Assembly: GCF_001295975.1 (NCBI RefSeq)
Contig: NZ_LJHU01000022.1
Location: 1 to 64,000, forward strand
Direction: 5' to 3'
Source: Brevundimonas sp. AAP58
Lineage (GTDB): Bacteria; Pseudomonadota; Alphaproteobacteria; Caulobacterales; Caulobacteraceae
Length of the DNA stretch: 64,000 nt
Below are positions 47,971-55,927 of this stretch, piece by piece. Numbering within the stretch: position 1 is the first letter of the stretch; each line of letters begins with the position of its first letter. Position numbers and translations under genes: made by a program. Under the pieces are notes generated by a model. That model did no database searches. It saw only the letters and a program-made list of their open reading frames with translations, and had not been told where the DNA came from.

Positions 47971-48984
47971 CTAGACGGTCAGGGCCTCCACCGTGCCCAC
48001 CGCCTGCCCGCCGGACACCACCGCCCCGCCCGCGATGGCATAGACCGTGTCGCCCACCGCCGCCGCCGCCAGACCGTGGCGAGGCGTCCTCATGTCCGGC
48101 CCGGCGCTCCAGGCGTCGGTCGCCGGGTCATAGAGCCAGGTCTCGCGGAACACCCCGCCGCCGCCGGGCGCGAACCACTCCCCGCCGAACGCGACCAGTT
48201 TCCCTTCGACGGCGACCATCGCCAGACCGCCCCCGACCTGCTGATCCGCCGCCGCCGAGCGCGGAATAGGGGCCAGGGTGTCCCAGCGATCCTCGGCCGG
48301 ATCATAGCGGTCCAGCCGTCCGGTCCCGCCGCCGGTCACCGTCCGCCCGCCCGCGATCCACAGCGCGCCGTCCAGCACCGCGCCCGCCGCGCTGTTCCGG
48401 GCCATCGGCGCCGGCCGCGCCCGCTCCCACCGGCCGTCGGCGAGCACCCAGTGGGTGTCGACGTCCACCTGATCCCGCCACTGGGCGTTGGCCTCGGCAC
48501 CCGGGGAGCGGCCGGTGACCAGATGCACCCGCCCGGCGTGGGCCAGGCCGACGGACTCGGCCAAGGGCGTGGGCAGGGCCGGTCCCGGCGTCCAGGTGTC
48601 GTCGCCCGGCGTCAGGCTCCAGACCTCGGTCGCATTGGTCCAGTCGCCCTCGCCCCGGCGATAGCCGCCGATGGCGAACAGGCGGTCGCCCTCGGCCACG
48701 ATCATCGGGTGATGCCGGGCCTCAGGCAGCTTGGGCCCCTCGCTCCAGGCGTCGGCGGCGGGGTCGTAGAGGCCGACGCGATCCTCGATGTGCAGCGGCG
48801 CATTGGTGCGTCCGACCAGGCCTCCCGCTGTCACGATCTGCCCGTTCCACACGGCGGCGTAGATCTCCTGCACCGGCCAGGGCAGCGGCGCGCGCGTCTC
48901 CCACGCGGCTTGCGCCCGAGAGGCGTGTGGCAAGGCGGCCGCGCCGGCGGCGATCAGAAGGGTGCGGCGGTCGATCTGGGTCAT
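47971..48984 (-). CDS. Exported kelch-repeat protein
   Basis: A 337-residue protein with a Tat-type leader (DRRTLLIAAGAAALP...SRAQA). The mature part contains about six kelch blades, each with a Gly-Gly pair and a W or Y about seven residues before (e.g. IVTAGGLV, LFAIGGYR, LWIAGGRT, LVAFGGEW, YAIAGGAV). Beta-propeller of unknown substrate, probably periplasmic. Single gene. Confidence 0.87.
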   Translation of the reverse strand: MTQIDRRTLLIAAGAAALPHASRAQAAWETRAPLPWPVQEIYAAVWNGQIVTAGGLVGRTNAPLHIEDRVGLYDPAADAWSEGPKLPEARHHPMIVAEGDRLFAIGGYRRGEGDWTNATEVWSLTPGDDTWTPGPALPTPLAESVGLAHAGRVHLVTGRSPGAEANAQWRDQVDVDTHWVLADGRWERARPAPMARNSAAGAVLDGALWIAGGRTVTGGGTGRLDRYDPAEDRWDTLAPIPRSAAADQQVGGGLAMVAVEGKLVAFGGEWFAPGGGGVFRETWLYDPATDAWSAGPDMRTPRHGLAAAAVGDTVYAIAGGAVVSGGQAVGTVEALTV

Positions 48985-49166
48985 GGCCGGAGGCTAGAAC
49001 AGCCCGCCCGCCTGCGCTATGGGCGGACCGTCCACTCCTCCGGGAAGCCTATGTCCGAGATTGCGCGAAAGGCCTGAGGCCGACGGCGCTGACTGTCGAA
49101 GCCTCTGATCCACCGTCGGCGTGATGGCGCCGGCGCGAGCCTTCACGACATCACGGACACTCCCAA

Positions 49167-49442
49167 ATGAACATCTCCCGTGCGGAACAGCGCACGCTGC
49201 AAGCCCTGGCGCAGGGCGGCGGCATCGTGCTCGAACGCGACGCGGACGGCCGCATCCTGAAAGCCGACTGCATCACCCGCGACGGCTATATCCTGACCGA
49301 TTGCACCCTGGCGGTCTGGAAGAAGCTGAAGACGAAGGGCCTGATCATCAGCCGTAACGGCGGCCCCTACCGGGTCAACCGCGAGGGCCTGGCGCGCATG
49401 CGCAGCCAGCTCGACAACCGGGTCACACCCCGCAGTTGGTGA
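49167..49442 (+). CDS. YjhX-family (UPF0386) protein
   Basis: This 91-residue protein matches the UPF0386 family throughout: [63 protein letters not shown]. coli YjhX is reported as the toxin of a YjhX-YjhQ pair; YjhQ is a GNAT acetyltransferase, and none is adjacent here. The role here may be regulatory. Confidence 0.88.
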   Translation: MNISRAEQRTLQALAQGGGIVLERDADGRILKADCITRDGYILTDCTLAVWKKLKTKGLIISRNGGPYRVNREGLARMRSQLDNRVTPRSW

Positions 49443-49454
49443 GGCTGTGAAGGG

Positions 49455-49484
49455 GACGCGCGCGGCGGCAAGGTCGCGCGCGTC
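49455..49484 (+). terminator. GC-rich hairpin after the YjhX gene
   Basis: A perfect 10-bp stem of alternating CG (49455-49464 with 49475-49484) and a 10-nt loop, 13 bp after the stop. There is no U-run, so it may be a factor-independent terminator of weak form. Confidence 0.5.
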
Positions 49485-49529
49485 TCCTGCGTCCGATTCT
49501 GACGTATCGACCTCTTATGCTGCCTGCCC

Positions 49530-50126
49530 ATGAGCCTCTCACCCTATCGCATTCGTTCCGCCGACACCTGGGCCCGGGCGCGGGATGACTATCTGGCGGG
49601 CATGACGGCCGAGGCCGTGTGCCGGCGTCATGGTCTGGGCCTGTCGGCCTTTCGCAAGCGCGCCCGCAAGCATGGCTGGCGTCGCGCCGACCACGCGGAT
49701 CCGGCTGGGGAGGAGACCCTGGCCATCTATGACGACTTCGGGACCGACGATGAGGTGGGGACGGCGCGGCGGCGCTATTTCCAGGCGCTGGAGCAGGGCC
49801 GGTCGGTCGAGGCCATCCGCTGGCGGCGCCTGTGGAAGGCGCTGGACGCCGAACGCAACGCGCTCCTGGCCGAGATCTATCCCGGCCTGACCCATGGCCA
49901 GCGCATCGTCCAGAGCGAGGCCGACCGGCGCGAGGTTGAAGCGGAAGACGACGAGGTGGACGAGGCCCTGTCGCTGGGCGATCCCGTCCCCCCGCAACTG
50001 TCCGGGCCCGACGATCCGAACGAAAATGTACACCATGTCCACCCTGTTTTTTCGGGTGCACATTTTCCCGAGATTCAGCCCGCCCCTGAAGATGCCCTGA
50101 GAAACAGGACCCGCGCGGCCCCATAG
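49530..50126 (+). CDS. HTH-like hypothetical protein
   Basis: A 198-residue protein with an N-terminal HTH-like segment (RDDYLAGMTAEAVCRRHGLGLSAFRKRARKHGW), a central helical region (GTARRRYFQALEQGRSVEAIRWRRLWKALDAERNALLAE) and an acidic tail. Resembles small-terminase-like or regulatory DNA-binding modules, but no family is certain. The last 52 bases overlap the end of rsmD on the other strand. A palindrome lies in its coding end (see 50022-50067). Confidence 0.7.
   Translation: MSLSPYRIRSADTWARARDDYLAGMTAEAVCRRHGLGLSAFRKRARKHGWRRADHADPAGEETLAIYDDFGTDDEVGTARRRYFQALEQGRSVEAIRWRRLWKALDAERNALLAEIYPGLTHGQRIVQSEADRREVEAEDDEVDEALSLGDPVPPQLSGPDDPNENVHHVHPVFSGAHFPEIQPAPEDALRNRTRAAP
50022..50067. 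repeat. Palindrome at the 3' end of the HTH-like gene
   Basis: GAAAATGTACACC at 50022-50034 pairs with the complement at 50054-50067 (about 11 of 13). The middle holds a T6 run. On the minus strand it follows the rsmD stop by 8 nt and may end rsmD transcription. On the plus strand it codes for part of NVHHVHPVFSGAHF. Confidence 0.55.
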
Positions 50127-50650
50127 TCCCGCGCGTCCAGCCGCTCATAGCCCGGCGTCTCGATCTCCGGCTCATCCGATCCGCGCTCGAACACCACGAT
50201 CGCCCCGGGCTTGAGCCAGTTGCCCTCGATCAGCCGGGCCAGCGCCTGTTCCCCTAGCCCTTTGCCATACGGCGGATCCAGGAAGGCCAGGTCGAACGCC
50301 TCCCCGTCCGAGCCGGGCCGCACGCCGAGGTCTGTGGCGCTCCTCCGATGGACCCGCGTCGCGCCCATCAGGCCATAGGCGTCGGCGTTGTCCCGAATGG
50401 CCCCGCGCGCGTCCTCGCCGGTCTCGACGAACAGGGCAAACGCCGCGCCCCGGCTCAGGGCCTCGAAGCCGAGCGCGCCGGAGCCGGCGAACAGGTCCAT
50501 GACCCGGGTGCCGTTGAGCGGCTCGGCCCAGGCGGCGTGCTCGAGCACGTTGAAGATGGCCTGCCGCGCGCGGTCGGATGTCGGCCGCGTGCCCTGCCCT
50601 TCCGGCGCGACGATGCCCCGGCCTTTCAGCTTTCCAGCGACGATCCGCAT
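50075..50650 (-). CDS. rsmD: 16S rRNA (guanine(966)-N2)-methyltransferase
   Basis: Methylates G966 of 16S rRNA during small-subunit assembly. The 191-residue Rossmann-fold enzyme has MRIVAGKLKGRGI, RPTSDRARQAIFNVL, the SAM-binding motif VMDLFAGSGALGFEALSRG and the catalytic motif LDPPYG. It starts 3 bp after the RluB-type gene ends, on the same strand, so the two are probably one operon. Confidence 0.95.
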   Translation of the reverse strand: MRIVAGKLKGRGIVAPEGQGTRPTSDRARQAIFNVLEHAAWAEPLNGTRVMDLFAGSGALGFEALSRGAAFALFVETGEDARGAIRDNADAYGLMGATRVHRRSATDLGVRPGSDGEAFDLAFLDPPYGKGLGEQALARLIEGNWLKPGAIVVFERGSDEPEIETPGYERLDARDYGAARVLFLRASSGAG

Positions 50651-50653
50651 GGA

Positions 50654-52174
50654 TCAGCCGCCGGAGCGGGGACCGCGGGGTCCGGACGGCTTTCTGGGCC
50701 CGCCCGCGCCGCGACCGGCCGGACGCCCTGCGGTACCGTCCGTCCGGGGCTTGAACGGCCGCTTGGCACCGCCCGCGCGCTTGTCCGTGTCGCGCGCCCA
50801 GGTCGGCGACTTCGGGCCGATGATCTTGTCCTCGCGCGGCTTGAACGGGCGCTTGGCCCGGTCGTCGCCGCCTTCGCCGTCCGGACGGGTGCGAGGCTTG
50901 AAGGCCTTCTTGGGGTGCTCGAACTTCGGCGCGGCCTTGGCCCATCCTGCCTTCTTGGGCGCGCGGGCGGCGCGGGCGGCGCCCTCCTCGGCGGCGGTCT
51001 CGGCGGCGCGGACGCGGCTGGGCTTTCTCGAAGGATCGGAGATCGCCGAGCCCGACTTGCCGACCACCTTGGGCGCGCCCGTGCGGCGACCCGGGATCGG
51101 CGCGGGCGTCTCGACCGTGTTGCCCTGGGGCAGGTTCTCCGGGCGGATGTGCTGGGCCAGCAGTTCGCGGATCACGCGCGGTCCAACCTCCTCGACCGAG
51201 CCGGTCGGCAGGGTCCCCAGCTGGAACGGCCCATAGGCCAGGCGGATCAGACGGTTGACGGTCAGGCCGACCGATTCGAGCACCTTCCTCACCTCACGGT
51301 TCTTGCCCTCGGTGATGGAGACGCTGATCCACAGATTGGCCGACTGGGAGCCGTCCTCGTTGGTCTTGGCCTTGTCGATGGTGGCCTCGACCGGCCCATA
51401 GCGGACACCGTCGACGGTGACGCCCTCCTTGAGCTTGTCCAGCTGTTCCTGCGTCACCCGCCCGCGCGCACGAGCCCGGTACTGACGCACCAGCGCCGTC
51501 TCCGGCAGCTCAAGCGCCCGGCTGAGCTCGCCGTCGTTGGTCAGGAGCAGCAGGCCCTCCGTGTTGATGTCGAGCCGCCCGACCGAGATGACGCGCGGCA
51601 GGCCGGCCGGCAGGGCGTCGAACACCGTCGGCCGTCCCGCCGGGTCGTTGTGGCTGGTCAGCAGGCCGACCGGCTTGTTGTAGCGCCAGACGCGCGTCGC
51701 CTGCGTCGCCGCGATCGGCTTGCCGTCGACCGTGATGACGTCGTCGCGGGTCACCAGCGTGGCGGGGGTATCGAGGATGCGGCCGTTGACCGCAACCTTG
51801 CCCAGGCCGATCAGCCGCTCGACCTCACGCCGGCTGGCGATGCCCGCGCGGGCCATGGCCTTGGCGATGCGTTCGGTGCGCTTGGGCTCGGCGGGAGCCT
51901 CCTTGGCGCCCGGTTTGCCGCCTCCGGCCTTGGGATCGGCGGAGTAGCGCTTGCCCCGGATCGGCTTTTCGGGGCGCGCGCACTTGTCCGGCGCATAGGC
52001 GCGACCGCCGCCGGATCCCCGACCCGATGCGGATTTGTCCAGGGTTTCGTAGCGCGCGGCCGAAGCCGAGCCGGGGCGGGCGGCACCGCTCCTGGGCCGG
52101 TCGCCGGGCTTGTGGGCGCGCGGGGCTTGACGCGGCGAAGGCTTCTTGTCGTTGTCGTCGGGATGGCGGGCCAT
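50654..52174 (-). CDS. RluB-type pseudouridine synthase with basic disordered tails
   Basis: An RsuA/RluB-family enzyme that isomerises uridine in rRNA. The 506-residue protein has a basic, Gly/Pro/Arg-rich N-tail of about 95 residues, an S4 domain (RIAKAMARAGIASRREVERLI) and a catalytic domain with Asp in GRLDINTEGLLLLTNDG. The C-terminal 150 residues are again basic, with three copies of a KRPFKPR-like motif. E. coli RluB is about 290 residues, so the tails are extra. The start at 52174 is inside a short divergent overlap with tadA. Confidence 0.9.
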   Translation of the reverse strand: MARHPDDNDKKPSPRQAPRAHKPGDRPRSGAARPGSASAARYETLDKSASGRGSGGGRAYAPDKCARPEKPIRGKRYSADPKAGGGKPGAKEAPAEPKRTERIAKAMARAGIASRREVERLIGLGKVAVNGRILDTPATLVTRDDVITVDGKPIAATQATRVWRYNKPVGLLTSHNDPAGRPTVFDALPAGLPRVISVGRLDINTEGLLLLTNDGELSRALELPETALVRQYRARARGRVTQEQLDKLKEGVTVDGVRYGPVEATIDKAKTNEDGSQSANLWISVSITEGKNREVRKVLESVGLTVNRLIRLAYGPFQLGTLPTGSVEEVGPRVIRELLAQHIRPENLPQGNTVETPAPIPGRRTGAPKVVGKSGSAISDPSRKPSRVRAAETAAEEGAARAARAPKKAGWAKAAPKFEHPKKAFKPRTRPDGEGGDDRAKRPFKPREDKIIGPKSPTWARDTDKRAGGAKRPFKPRTDGTAGRPAGRGAGGPRKPSGPRGPRSGG

Positions 52175-52645
52175 GATGAGCGGTTCATGCGCATGGCCTT
52201 GGCCCTGGCGCAAGCGGCGGCGGACGCGGGCGAGGTGCCCGTGGGCGCGCTCGTGGTCGACGAAGCGACGGGCGAGGTCGTCGCCGAGGGCGCCAACGGC
52301 CCCGTCGCGGGCCACGATCCGACCGCTCATGCCGAGATCGTGGCAATGCGCGCCGCCGCCGAGCGCCTGGGCAACTACCGTCTGACCGGCCTGACCCTGT
52401 ATGTGACGCTGGAGCCCTGCGCCATGTGCGCCGGGGCCATCAGCCATGCGCGCATCGGCCGGGTCGTTTGGGGCGCGGACGATCCCAAGGGCGGAGCGGT
52501 GATCCACGGCCCGCGCCTGTTCGAACAGCCGACGCTGCACCACCGTCCCGCCAGTGAGGGCGGCGTCCTGGCCGATGAGGCGGCCGGCATGCTGCGCGGC
52601 TTCTTTCGCGCGCGTCGCGGAACGGGGGTCGGCCCGGTCCGTTAG
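52163..52645 (+). CDS. tadA: tRNA-specific adenosine deaminase
   Basis: Converts A34 to inosine in tRNA-Arg(ACG). The 160-residue deaminase has zinc ligand His57 and catalytic Glu59 in TAHAEIVAMR, and Cys86/Cys89 in EPCAMCAGAI. The start MAGHDERFMRMALALAQ fits TadA N-termini; it overlaps the divergent RluB-type start by 12 bp. A later start at 52187 would remove the overlap. Confidence 0.94.
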   Translation: MAGHDERFMRMALALAQAAADAGEVPVGALVVDEATGEVVAEGANGPVAGHDPTAHAEIVAMRAAAERLGNYRLTGLTLYVTLEPCAMCAGAISHARIGRVVWGADDPKGGAVIHGPRLFEQPTLHHRPASEGGVLADEAAGMLRGFFRARRGTGVGPVR

Positions 52646-52671
52646 CCGAGCCTGACCATAACGGAGCCCTC

Positions 52672-53091
52672 ATGATCCGTCCGATCCCGCTCGCCCTCCT
52701 GCCCCTGTGCGCCGGTCTGGCGCTGTCGGCCTGCGGTGGCCCGTCCCCCAGCGATGGGCCCACCGACGGCGAGGCCGTCCGCCAGCGCGCGGTCGAGGCC
52801 CAGACCGCCCGTCGTCGCACCGGCGCCGAGGCCCAGGACCGGGCCCTGAACCGCGTCATCCGCACGGTCTATCTCTGTGACAATGGCGAGCGGTTGTCGG
52901 TCGATTTCGACAACCCCCGCGACATGGCCACCGTTCGGAACTCGAACGGCGAGGCCGTTGACCTCTATCGCGAACGATCAGCCGACGGCCTCTGGTATCG
53001 CGCCAGCGCCTATGAGCTGCGGGGATCCGGCGTGCTCGCGACCTGGACAGCGGACGGTCGCGACCCTTCGGATTGCCGCGCCATCGACTAG
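52672..53091 (+). CDS. MliC-like lipoprotein
   Basis: A 139-residue protein with lipobox LSAC (Cys21), a charged helical linker and a C-terminal beta domain with VYLCDNGERLSVDFDN, DGLWYRASAYELRGSG and a closing Cys. This pattern resembles MliC, the membrane-bound inhibitor of C-type lysozyme, though conservation is loose. Its stop shares a CTAG with the convergent amidase gene. It follows tadA by 26 bp. Confidence 0.75.
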   Translation: MIRPIPLALLPLCAGLALSACGGPSPSDGPTDGEAVRQRAVEAQTARRRTGAEAQDRALNRVIRTVYLCDNGERLSVDFDNPRDMATVRNSNGEAVDLYRERSADGLWYRASAYELRGSGVLATWTADGRDPSDCRAID

Positions 53092-54518
53092 GGACGCGGC
53101 GGCCGGGGGCTGGACTGTTCGTAGGCATAACCCAGCGACAGGATGCGGGCATCGTCCCACTTGGCACCGATGAAGCTGATGCCGACCGGCATGCCGCGAT
53201 CCAGGCCCATCGGCACCGTCAGGTGCGGATAGCCGGCGATGGCGGGCAAGCGGCTGGCCGAGCCCTGGCCGTTGTCTTGATCCTCCCGATCGTTGGTCCA
53301 GGCGCGTGAGGTCGAGGGCGCGACCAACGCCACGACGTTGTTCTCACTCAGCATCCGGTCGATGCCTTCGGGCCCGGCCATGCGCAGGGAGTTGGCGCGC
53401 GCGGCGATGTAGTCGGGGTTGTCCAGACCGCTGGTCGCCTCGGCCACGAGGAACAACTCCTGGCCGAAAAGAACGGTTTCGCGCGGCTCGGCCTCGTTGA
53501 AGGCGATGACGTCCGCCAGCGTCCGAGTCGGGACCTGCGCGGGGTCGGTCGAGGCCAGATAGGCGTTCAGGTCGGCTTTGAGTTCATACATCAGGACGGT
53601 CAGTTCCATCTGGCCGATCCCCGGAGTCTGGGGTGCCGTCGTGATCTCGACCAGCTCGGCACCCGCGGCCCGGAGCGAGTTGAGCGCGGCTTCGAAGGCG
53701 GCCTGGGTCTCGGCGGAGTAGTTGCCAACACCATAGCGAAGCACGCCCAGCCGCGCACCGCGCAGTGATCCGGCGTCCAGGGCGGCGCGATAGTCGGTGC
53801 GATACTGGTCGGCCTCTGCGGTGGCTGCATCGGCGGGATCGGTCCCGGCGATGGCGGTCAGGACGGTGGCGGCGGTGGCGACGTCCACCGCGATGGGGCC
53901 GGCCGTATCCTGGCTGTGGCTGATGGGCACGATGTGTGTACGGCTGACCAGACCCACGGTCGGCTTGAAGCCCACGACGCCGTTGACCGAGGCCGGGCAG
54001 GTGATCGACCCGTCCGTCTCCGTACCGATGGCCGCTGGAGCCAAGCCGGTCGCGACCGCCGTGGCCGATCCGGACGAGGAACCGCATGCGGTGCGTGTCC
54101 GGTCATAGGGATTGACGGTCAGGCCGCCCACCGCACTCCAGCCCGAGATGGAGTTGGACGAGCGGATGTTGGCCCACTCCGACAGATTGGTCTTGCCCAG
54201 GATCACCGCTCCGGCCTCGCGCAGGCGTGCAACCAGGGGTGCGTCGCGACCGGGCGCGTTGTCCGCCAGCGCCAGCGAGCCGGCAGTCGTGGGCATGTCC
54301 CGAGTCTCGATGTTGTCCTTCAGGAGGATGGGCATGCCCGCAATGCCGTCCTCGGGCGACCATTCGACCTCGCCGACGCCGGGCGTCCACAGGATCACGC
54401 TGTTGGCCGTGGTCTCGTCGTGCAACACGGCCCGGGGACCGCCCCACGTCTGGGCAGTCGCCGCCCCTGCAAGCACCAGCATCGCCGCCGAGGCGGCCAG
54501 CATCATCCTCGTCTTCAT
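53088..54518 (-). CDS. Exported amidase (amidase-signature family)
   Basis: A 476-residue protein with a signal peptide (MKTRMMLAASAAMLVLAGAATAQ). The Ser-cisSer-Lys triad is complete: Lys67 in PILLKDNIET, the GSSSGSATAVATGL motif and Ser171 in GTETDGSITCPA. The segment before the first motif is shorter than in most exported members of the family, lacking the usual DAYLARI/LNAVI-type helices. The substrate is unknown. It lies 104 bp downstream of mntR; linkage may be accidental. Confidence 0.88.
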   Translation of the reverse strand: MKTRMMLAASAAMLVLAGAATAQTWGGPRAVLHDETTANSVILWTPGVGEVEWSPEDGIAGMPILLKDNIETRDMPTTAGSLALADNAPGRDAPLVARLREAGAVILGKTNLSEWANIRSSNSISGWSAVGGLTVNPYDRTRTACGSSSGSATAVATGLAPAAIGTETDGSITCPASVNGVVGFKPTVGLVSRTHIVPISHSQDTAGPIAVDVATAATVLTAIAGTDPADAATAEADQYRTDYRAALDAGSLRGARLGVLRYGVGNYSAETQAAFEAALNSLRAAGAELVEITTAPQTPGIGQMELTVLMYELKADLNAYLASTDPAQVPTRTLADVIAFNEAEPRETVLFGQELFLVAEATSGLDNPDYIAARANSLRMAGPEGIDRMLSENNVVALVAPSTSRAWTNDREDQDNGQGSASRLPAIAGYPHLTVPMGLDRGMPVGISFIGAKWDDARILSLGYAYEQSSPRPPRP

Positions 54519-54622
54519 CGTCGCATTCCCCTCAGGCCAACCCAGGCCGCCGCACCCTAGCGCCCTGATCGTGCAAATGAACAGCCCGCCGACCTGCGGC
54601 GCGGCGTCCCCGGGACGAAGGG

Positions 54623-55069
54623 TCAACCCCGTGCGCGCAGGCGCTCGGTCATCGACGCGAACAGACGCAGCGTCTCGGGGCTGACATGGTGCTCGATACC
54701 CTCGGCGTCCGCCTCGGCCGTCTCTCCCGAGACACCCAGCGCCAACAGGAATTCATGAACAATGCGGTGACGCTCCCGCGAGGCGTCGGCCATGCGCTCG
54801 CCCGCCTCGGTCAGGGTAATGGAGCGATAGGGCCGCACGTCGACCAGTCCCTCTCGCTGAAGGCGCTGAAGCACCTTGGCCGCCGTCGCGGGCGCGACGC
54901 CGAGACAATCGGCCAGATCGGTCAATCGCGCCGAACCGGTCTCGGCGATCAGATCGCCGACCAGTTCGACATAGTCCTCCGCCACCTGGCTGGAGCGGGC
55001 GTCGCGCATCCTCCGAAAGGCGGCGGCCCGGCGGGCGGCGCTCGTCGGCTCGACCACGGAGAACTCCAC
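54623..55069 (-). CDS. mntR: Manganese-responsive regulator MntR (DtxR family)
   Basis: A Mn-dependent repressor of manganese uptake. The 148-residue protein has an HTH (ARLTDLADCLGVAPATAAKVLQRLQREGLV), the PYRSITLTEAGE wing and the C-terminal dimer and metal site with DAEGIEHHVSPETL. No mntH is adjacent. Alignment with E. coli MntR is good over most of its length. Confidence 0.93.
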   Translation of the reverse strand: MEFSVVEPTSAARRAAAFRRMRDARSSQVAEDYVELVGDLIAETGSARLTDLADCLGVAPATAAKVLQRLQREGLVDVRPYRSITLTEAGERMADASRERHRIVHEFLLALGVSGETAEADAEGIEHHVSPETLRLFASMTERLRARG

Positions 55070-55176
55070 AGAGCGCGGCGTCGCCCGCGCGAGTCGCAGA
55101 CTAGACCATGAGCGCCGGAATTCATCGTCCTGTCGCGAAGATGCGCGACGGGAGCGACGTGGTATCGAGCATCCCC

Positions 55177-55875
55177 ATGCCGAAACGTCTGCTCCTCGCG
55201 ATCCTCCTCGCTGCGGCGCCCACCGGGTCGATCGCGGCCGTCCCTGCGGCCGCGGCGCTGTCCCCGGCTGCGGAACCGCTGCAGTTCTATGTCTTCAGCT
55301 TCACGGACACGCCTGCGGCCGAGGCCGCCCAGGACGTGGTGGTCGGCGCGCTGGCTCATGATCTCGACATCGATCCGGCGGTAGAGGGCGTGGTCACCTT
55401 CCGCGCCGACGGCTGGTACTCCGGCGATGCGCTGCTTCGGGACTTCGGGACGGCGCTGCTGGATCAGGACATGGCGCTGGTCCGCACGGGGCGAGGTGCC
55501 TACGCCCTCGTTCCTCGCACGAACGCCGCCATTCTGATGGCACGCGGCGGCGTCGTCATGCAGTTGTCCGACGCCGGGACCGTCCGCGCACCCGTTGCCC
55601 CCGCCGCCGAAACCGCGCCGTCGCTCGTGCCCGAAACGAAAGGATGGTGGAGCGGAGCCGCAGCCGCTTTGGTCCTGTTCTTCGCCGGAGCGGCCGCCGG
55701 GGCGGCCGCCCTGTTCGCAGGCCAGGCGACATGGCGACGCGCGAACGCCGACCCGGCCCGGCTCGCCGCGCCGGTGCTGCGCCTCACGGACCAGAGCCCT
55801 GCCCCGCAACCCAGGGGCGACGCCATCAGCCCCGATCCCGATCTCGTCATTCCCCGCTTCGAGGATCGCACCTAG
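55177..55875 (+). CDS. Stand-alone secretin-N-domain-like membrane protein beside T2SS
   Basis: A 232-residue protein with an N-terminal signal-like helix (MPKRLLLAILLAAAP), a soluble domain (about 35-115), and a second membrane helix (about 160-182), followed by a disordered tail ending DLVIPRFEDRT. The soluble domain follows the order of the N0/STN domain of GspD: DIDPAVEGVVTF, then LLRDFGTALL and ALVRTGRGAYALVPR, comparable to LDPQVQGQVNV and YAAVRSGNVWRIVPQ in the adjacent GspD. The start at 55108 is a longer alternative. Convergent with gspD. Possible T2SS accessory. Confidence 0.65.
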   Translation: MPKRLLLAILLAAAPTGSIAAVPAAAALSPAAEPLQFYVFSFTDTPAAEAAQDVVVGALAHDLDIDPAVEGVVTFRADGWYSGDALLRDFGTALLDQDMALVRTGRGAYALVPRTNAAILMARGGVVMQLSDAGTVRAPVAPAAETAPSLVPETKGWWSGAAAALVLFFAGAAAGAAALFAGQATWRRANADPARLAAPVLRLTDQSPAPQPRGDAISPDPDLVIPRFEDRT

Positions 55876-55927
55876 AATTCGATCCAGGACCCCGGGTCAC
55901 GTCCGCAGCGTACGCGCGCGATGGGGG

